Shown here: positions 52,111 through 64,000 of the stretch, one piece after another
Layout of the letters: every line of letters begins with the position of its first letter
How positions within the stretch are numbered: the stretch's first letter is position 1
Assembly: GCF_026213295.1 (NCBI RefSeq)
Contig: NC_079425.1
Location: 6,495,585-6,559,584 of the forward strand
Source of the DNA: Gadus chalcogrammus
Taxonomy: Eukaryota; Chordata; Actinopteri; Gadiformes; Gadidae
Reading direction: 5' to 3'
DNA: 64,000 nt
Translations under genes and position numbers: made by a program
The notes under the pieces: generated by a model
The model's database searches: none
Told to the model about the DNA's origin: nothing
Seen by the model: the letters and a program-made list of their open reading frames with translations, nothing else

Positions 52111-52907
52111 AATTTGATAATGTCTGAGGTTATATATGACAGTGTCACCCCTCATGTTTAAAAACGACAGTGTTACCCCCTATGTTTTATTCGATACATT
52201 TCAACAGTGTTACCCCTTATGGGTTTTTCATGACGACAGATAAAAAACGACAGTGTTACCCTGTACGTTTCATTTGATAAAAACGACAGTGTTACCACTT
52301 ATGTTATTTTCCCATGATGACTGATGACAAACAACAGTGTTACCCCTTATATTTTATTTGACAAGGACAATTTTTTCTTTTTTTTAAATATGTTTTTTTT
52401 CATGACGAGCAATAAAAAACGACAGTGTTACCCCTTATGTTTTTTTTCATGACGACCAATAAAAAACGACAGTGTTACCCCTTATGTTTTTTTTCATGAC
52501 GAGTCGACCAATAAAAAACAAGAGTGCACCCCTTATCTTTTCTTTAACGATGACCAAAGAAAAACGAAAGTTTCACCCCTCATGTTTCATGTGATAAAAA
52601 CGACAGTGTTACCCCCTATGTTTTATTCGATACATTTCGACAGTGTTACCCCTTATGGGTTTTTCATGACAACCGATAAAAAATGACAGTGTTACCCTTT
52701 ACTTTTCATTTGATCAAAACGACAGTGTTACCCCCTATGTTTTTTTTCATGAAGACCAATAAAAAACGACAGTGTTACCCCTTATATTTTATTTGACAAA
52801 GACAACAGTGTTACCCCTTATGTTTTTCTTCATGACGACCAATAAAAAACAACATTGTTGCCCCTTATGGTTTTTTTCATGACGACCAATAAAAAACAAC
52901 AGTGTCA

Positions 52908-57917
<5,010 letters not shown>

Positions 57918-58121
57918 TTAGTGAGTCCGGGTCGGCTCCGCGGAGCTCTTGGAGCCTCTCTTTCGCTTCTTCTTGAGCCGGTAAACGTGGAAGGTTTTGT
58001 TCCGGAAGGCTTGGGTGAACAGAGCAGAGTAGACCGGAGAGTCGCTCTTCACTGCCTCGCAGAACCGCGGATTGGTGGCGGGCACCAGGTCGGGATCGTT
58101 CTCTCCGGGTCCATCCATGAT
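57918..58121 (-). CDS. dpy19l3: Dpy-19-like C-mannosyltransferase 3, last coding exon
   Basis: Terminal exon of 204 bp, acceptor CAG at 58124-58122, phase 0, TAA at 57920-57918. It encodes IMDGPGENDPDLVPATNPRF, then CEAVKSDSPVYSALFTQAF and RNKTFHVYRLKKKRKRGSK, ending AEPTRTH. 'MDGPGENDPDL.PA..PRFCE' and 'F.NKTFHVY.L' are the C-terminal signature of DPY19L3 as I recall it. DPY19 proteins are multi-pass ER enzymes that transfer mannose from dolichol-phosphate-mannose to tryptophan in WxxW motifs, for example of thrombospondin repeats. The tail after HVYRL is longer and more basic than I recall for mammals. Confidence 0.93.
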   Translation of the reverse strand: MMDGPGENDPDLVPATNPRFCEAVKSDSPVYSALFTQAFRNKTFHVYRLKKKRKRGSKSSAEPTRTH

Positions 58122-59860
<1,739 letters not shown>

Positions 59861-60019
59861 GTGTCCGTTGTCCAGGTCCAGCAGGTCTCGCAGGCGGCAG
59901 CCGCGCGCGTGCCGCCTCTCGTAACACACGCTGTCCTCCAGCACCACGTAGTCGGCCCCGGCCGCCCGCAGCACCCGATGCACCTCCTCTGGCGAGCGCT
60001 GCGCGTACACCTGGTACAC
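59861..60019 (-). CDS. dpy19l3: Dpy-19-like C-mannosyltransferase 3, penultimate coding exon
   Basis: Exon of 159 bp (53 codons), phase 0 at both ends, acceptor AG at 60021-60020 and donor GTGAGT. It encodes VYQVYAQRSPEEVHRVLRAA, then GADYVVLEDSVCYERRHARG and CRLRDLLDLDNGH. 'YA.R.PEEVH..LR..G.DYV.LEDS.CYERRH.RGCRLRDLLD' matches the DPY19L3 C-terminal region and joins in frame to IMDGPGEN of the next exon. Long GT/CA repeats lie close to both sides: CA-rich sequence begins within about 15 bp of the acceptor. Confidence 0.95.
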
Positions 60020-61063
60020 CTGGCCCACGCGCACCCACACACACACACACACACACGGAACACATACACACGCACGCAAGCACACACATGCAAGTACACA
60101 CGCACGCCCGCAGACACGCATGGACGCACACAATCACGCACGCAGGCACGCACGCATACAAACACACACACACAGACACTCAAGCAACATACACACACAT
60201 ACACACATGCATGCACGCACACACGTACGCACACAAACACACAAACAAATGGGTGCAAGCACGCACACACACATACACACCCATGCACACGCATACAAAA
60301 AAACACAGACACACACGCGCACGCACACATACACAGAACAATAGACACAGTAAGTCTCCCAACACTTTGTTTCTAATGTAGCCCCTCAAGATTATACTAT
60401 TGGTGATGACATTTTACAAGAAACCAAGGGAGAAAAGAAGAAAGAGAAAGAAAGAGAGCAAGAGATAAAGGATGAATGGGGGATAGAGAGAGGAAAAAGG
60501 GGCACAACCGAATAACCCATTCTTTTTTAATTTACCATGAAGCCCTACAACCCTATTACCCCTCATTATGACTCTTTACATGCCCGTGTGTTATCTGGCC
60601 CTCCACAGTCAGACAAAAGACCCTGCAAACATCTCCTGGCCGCTAGCCGAGGATCTTATACCGTGAACCAAGACTAACTATTAAGTCAAGCAGAGCGTGG
60701 GGGGCTGGCCTGCCCTCCCAGCGGGATGAAAGCCCCAGCCTGCCTCTGTTGAAGTATCGCCAACAGTGACAGGCTGGGGACACTTACTCTACTTGAGGCT
60801 AATGAAGGAACAAAGGACGGCCATGCTGGTAAAGTTAACCAGGAACCGCCCCAGAACCGATTGACTTTTTGCGGCTATACTGTGGTACTGTAAAACAACA
60901 AATTAAGGAATTTCGGTGGATTCAAAATGTTTTTATCTATCGATCGATCGAACGAACGAACGACCGACCGACCGACCGACCGACCGACCGACCGACCGAC
61001 CGATCTATCGACCGATCTATCGACCGACCTGTCCGTCCGTCCGTCCGTCTGTCTGTCTGTCGG

Positions 61064-61096
<33 letters not shown>

Positions 61097-62461
61097 GTAT
61101 GCATGAATCTATCTATCTATCTATCTATGTACGTACGTACGTACGTACGCACGCACGCACGCATGTATCTATCTATGTATCTATGTACGTACGCACGCAC
61201 GCACGCACGCACGCACGCACACGCACGTATGTATCAATCTATCTCTCTATCTATGTATCTATCTATCTATGTATCTATGTATCTATACATCTATGTATTT
61301 ATGTATCTATGTATCTATCTACATCTATTATCCTTTGTGCTTACCTTCAAGGGTTGCAAAGCAAAAAATATACACATGCTCAAACTCTGGTTGCGTCCAA
61401 CGGTCAGTATGTATTATTCAATTCCAATGATATGGATGTAGCTATATAATCATCCAGTATCTTATTCAGGGCTGTGCTTTACCGCCATTACCACCACAGC
61501 AGGGATGCGGATAATGATCCTCTGGCAAGCTCCGTGCGCATTACTATCCATATTTTATCAACGTATTTTTCCGTGTTGTTCTGTGATGGGCACGATGCTG
61601 CACACAATGTATTCCTCGTTCGCAACCATATCCCTCAGTGTAACACATGTCCTCCACTTCCTCCTCAATCACTGGGAGGTCACTCGCCTCCGTTTTCCCT
61701 GCACATCGCTCCTGCTTTGGAAGAGCGCAAGGCCCATCGCTCACCCCTCCGATAGCAGTGGCGGTGATGGTGCTATCGACTTGAAGCGTTCTATGTTTAT
61801 ATGCAATCTATCTATATATGTTTCTGACGGCGAAACAATGGATGTTCGCAAGGACTGTTGTCTTTTGTCAGCAACGAGCCGGACTCGGTTTCAACATGAC
61901 GACAGAAAAAGGGGCGAATGCAAGAGAAGAAGATAACGAACGGGCATACAAAAACAATATTGAAGGGAAAGACGTGAGCACAGAAGAATAAAAAAAAAAG
62001 AGGGTAGAAAATGTTTACACGTGTTTATATATCATTCTAGAATCTATGAAATATGTTATAAATATAATCTATAGATCGGAAGTACTAGATGAGTGTTAAA
62101 AAAATAAATAATAATAATAATGATATATATATTTTTTTAATACATTTATAGTCAAGGCGGGGCCTTATTGTTGTTAAGGCCAATGTATAAAAAAAAGATA
62201 TATATATATTATTATTATTATTATTATTATTTATTTTTTAACCATGCAGCCTTATTATTATTATTATTAATTTTTTAACCATACAGCCTCATTATTAATA
62301 TTATTTATTTTTTTAACCATACAGCCTTAACCATACAGTGCTGGGGGAAACATTGGATGAGAAGATATACAAGAAGATAATTAAATAGATGTTAAATCCT
62401 AAAAATAAGACCCCAACTGAAGCCAGAGTGAGAGTAGGAGGTAGGGGGCCCACCACGTTAC
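60020..62461. other. 2.4-kb dpy19l3 intron with CA-rich and tetranucleotide repeats
   Basis: CA/CACG-rich imperfect repeats (60030-60345), a mixed tetranucleotide array (60940-61330), an AT-rich part with TTA repeats (62205-62270) and three copies of TTTTTTAACCATACAGCC (62230-62330). No other gene recognised. Confidence 0.8.
60940..61330. repeat. Compound tetranucleotide array (CGAT/CGAA/CGAC/CGTC/CTAT/GTAC/GCAC)
   Basis: Successive blocks of ATCG, AACG, ACCG, CCGT, CTGT, CTAT, GTAC and GCAC units. Neighbouring blocks differ from each other by single substitutions. Confidence 0.95.
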
Positions 62462-62594
62462 CTGCTTAGTCCGCTCCCTCAGGTCGCGGTCCTCGTAATG
62501 AGGGTGGTTTGTGAGGACCCTGCCTGTGCACAACTTGATCCCAGCCAGGAGCTGCATGCTGCCGGCGAAAACAGCCCTCTGAGGGGTGTCCGAG
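62462..62594 (-). CDS. dpy19l3: Dpy-19-like C-mannosyltransferase 3, third-last coding exon
   Basis: Exon of 133 bp with acceptor CCCCCAG ending at 62595 and donor CAG|GTAACG. Its first base completes a split codon and it ends in phase 0. It encodes SDTPQRAVFAGSMQLLAGIK, then LCTGRVLTNHPHYEDRDLRE and RTKQ. 'AVFAGSMQLLAG.KLCTGR.LTNHPHYED..LRERT' is highly conserved in DPY19L3. It joins VYQVYAQR of the next exon in frame. Upstream exons of the gene lie beyond, or are unrecognised within, the last 1.4 kb of the window. Confidence 0.95.
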
Positions 62595-62811
62595 CTGGGG
62601 GAGGAGGGAACAGGAATAGAGATGAGGCACCAAAGGGGCCATTAGAGGCAGGGAAAACACACTCACACACAAATGTCGACAGCTAAATGAGAGAGATTGA
62701 GAGATAAGAGAGAGAGACGATGGAGGAAAGATGGAGAAGATGAAGAGAGGGAGAGAGAAGTTGGGGAGGGGGTTCCACAGCGAGGTTAAAGCCCTGAGCA
62801 GCAGAGGTCAA

Positions 62812-62965
62812 GCCAAGTCAATTTTATTTCCACAGCCCTTCATCACAGTGACGGTCTCAAAGGGCTCTGGAGGCCATATAAGTATGACTACCAATAACCC
62901 TAGCCGGGCCCCCCAAAGGGCAAGGGTTTTTGGAGGGGATCCCTCCTTGCATGTCGTTTGAGAAG
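62812..62965. repeat. Dispersed fish repeat ('CAATTTTATTTCCACAGCCC' type)
   Basis: CAAGTCAATTTTATTTCCAC, then AGCCCTTCATCACAGTGAC and GGTCTCAAAGGGCT. This resembles the widespread teleost 'TTTTATTTATATAGCCC... TCTCAAAGGGC' element. Boundaries uncertain. Confidence 0.45.
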
Positions 62966-63679
62966 AACAGCAAAAGCTCATACATTAAAAAAAAAAAGGT
63001 AAAACACGTCAAGTCAACCTCAAAACCCAAGACTGCAACCAAATGGCTCATATATGGAACATTTTCGTTTAGCAACACTATAAATGCTGAGTGAGTCAGA
63101 CTGGAGGGGCTTTTATCATTTATTTCTTCATGAAAACAATTCAGGGAATCGAATGCCATGAAGAATACAAAGAAGGATGAGTCATCCTAGCAGCATGGTC
63201 CTTTCAAGGTGAACCTGGCTCTACTGGATCACCGGTTTCCAATGGTTTCAGGGACGGACACAGGCAAGACCGAGGGACGATGTCCAACCTACCTGACAAA
63301 GGCAGAAACCCTGCTTTCGTTTTCAAACGTCGATACTCATTGGGGACGCACATTGGTGTTTTCCTATCCATATCCTGTCCATCCATATAGCTGTTTTCGT
63401 TGCAGGGAAATGCTGGCTGAGTTTGGACCCTACAGAAGGCCAAAAGGCAGATAAAAAGCAAAGTGTGCGCACCTGCACCTCCCATCCTCTGTTCTGCGGC
63501 GCAGTGATGACTGACTCTCAGTCTACTCTGCTCTGTTCACACAAGCCTTCCGGAACAAAATCTTCCAAAAACAAACCTTCGCATCATTGTGTCGGCAGAA
63601 TCTACTATCCCCATCATCTCTGCAAAGGAGTTAGGCCTTATGCAGGCTCCATAGCATTAAGTAACCTGTATATTAATAA

Positions 63680-63845
63680 TACACATATACACATACACAT
63701 ACATAAATACAATATATATACATAAATACATTATATATATATAATATATACACATACACATACATAAATACATTATCTATACATAAATACATTATATGTA
63801 TACATAATATATATACATACACATACATATATACAAATATATAGA
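63680..63845. repeat. ACATACACATACATAAATAC / TATATA repeat
   Basis: Imperfect 30-50 bp units of ACATA, ACACAT and TATATA, AT-rich and partly palindromic. Confidence 0.85.
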
Positions 63846-64000
63846 TAAGTATCCGTTTTCTCCGCCTGGGAGGTCACAGCTAATGGGATAATGCATACAC
63901 GATGATGCGTACAAGATGATGCAAACAATCCCCCCCCCCCAATACCAACAGTACTTTGCGAACCAATCAAGTCCAATGAAAAAATATCAGCCTTGAAGGC

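Larger units (their letters stand above)
51876..52145. other. Insertion 2 in the tandem array, carrying two tRNA-like modules
   Basis: Begins right after GTGTTACCCC at TGTCGACG and ends at TATATATGACAGTG, where normal units resume (TCACCCCTCATG). Homologous to the first part of insertion 1 with scattered substitutions. Confidence 0.85.
48891..52907. repeat. About 4-kb tandem array of an AT-rich unit of about 45-50 bp
   Basis: The dominant unit reads CATGACGACCAATAAAAAAC, then AACAGTGTTACCCCTTATG and a T6-9 run. Variant units replace CATGACGACCAATAAAAAAC with CATTTGATAAAAACGA, TCATTTAGACCAATAAA or TTATTCGATACATTTCGACA. Most units keep (A/G)ACAGTGTTACCCC. I estimate roughly 75-85 units with clustered variants, meaning higher-order structure. 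Nearly every unit contains CCAATAAAAAAC on the plus strand. Two related insertions with tRNA-like modules interrupt it. It is not coding. Confidence 0.93.
62595..64000. other. dpy19l3 intron (partial)
   Basis: A dispersed repeat (about 62812-62965) and CATA/TATA-rich microsatellite (63680-63845). No further dpy19l3 exon identified; a short one could be missed. Confidence 0.55.

Noticed and set aside
48891..52907. CRISPR-like appearance of regularly spaced repeats
   Set aside because: Units are directly adjacent, diverge along their whole length and have no unique spacers. The genome is eukaryotic.
60869..61449. Frames rich in DRPTDRPTDR and YLSIYLSIY
   Set aside because: Direct translations of the tetranucleotide array.
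63204..63485. Minus-strand 93-residue frame as an additional dpy19l3 exon
   Set aside because: The translation shows no DPY19-like sequence or membrane helix expected upstream of the third-last exon.

Overview
This is a vertebrate, almost certainly teleost, genomic window. It is AT-rich, intron-dominated, and extremely dense in dinucleotide and tetranucleotide microsatellites. Coding exons are short, lie far apart and have GT/AG splice borders. SINE and MITE families of fish type are present. A codfish-like genome (Gadiformes are known for very high (AC)n/(AG)n density) is a plausible inference, not a proof.

Two protein-coding genes converge on each other, and both are cut by the window edges. 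From 1,484 to 43,741 on the plus strand are the last ten coding exons of a large classical cadherin of the invertebrate-like 'type III' class (DN-cadherin / chicken Hz-cadherin / 'neural-cadherin-like'). They encode 778 residues: laminin-G 1, EGF, laminin-G 2, EGF-like modules, one transmembrane helix and a complete catenin-binding tail. All nine exon-exon junctions keep reading frame. The cadherin-repeat exons and the promoter lie upstream of the window. From 62,594 down to 57,918 on the minus strand are the last three coding exons of dpy19l3, an ER C-mannosyltransferase, with its stop codon.

Between the two genes (43,742-57,917) lie the cadherin 3' flank and a roughly 4 kb tandem array (48,891-52,907). 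The array is built from an AT-rich unit of about 45-50 bp that carries a CCAATAAAAAAC motif. It is interrupted by two related insertions holding five tRNA-like modules on the minus strand. This is the most unusual structure in the window.

Introns hold a hAT-like MITE (10,002-10,465), a MITE with about 78-bp terminal inverted repeats (15,231-15,722), a third palindromic element just behind the transmembrane exon (about 30,345-30,895) and several tRNA-derived SINEs. They also hold about 1 kb of polypyrimidine minisatellite directly before the exon at 12,644, and several near-perfect hairpins. On the minus strand inside a cadherin intron (25,001-25,379) is an unexplained open, non-repetitive exon-like segment with good splice sites.
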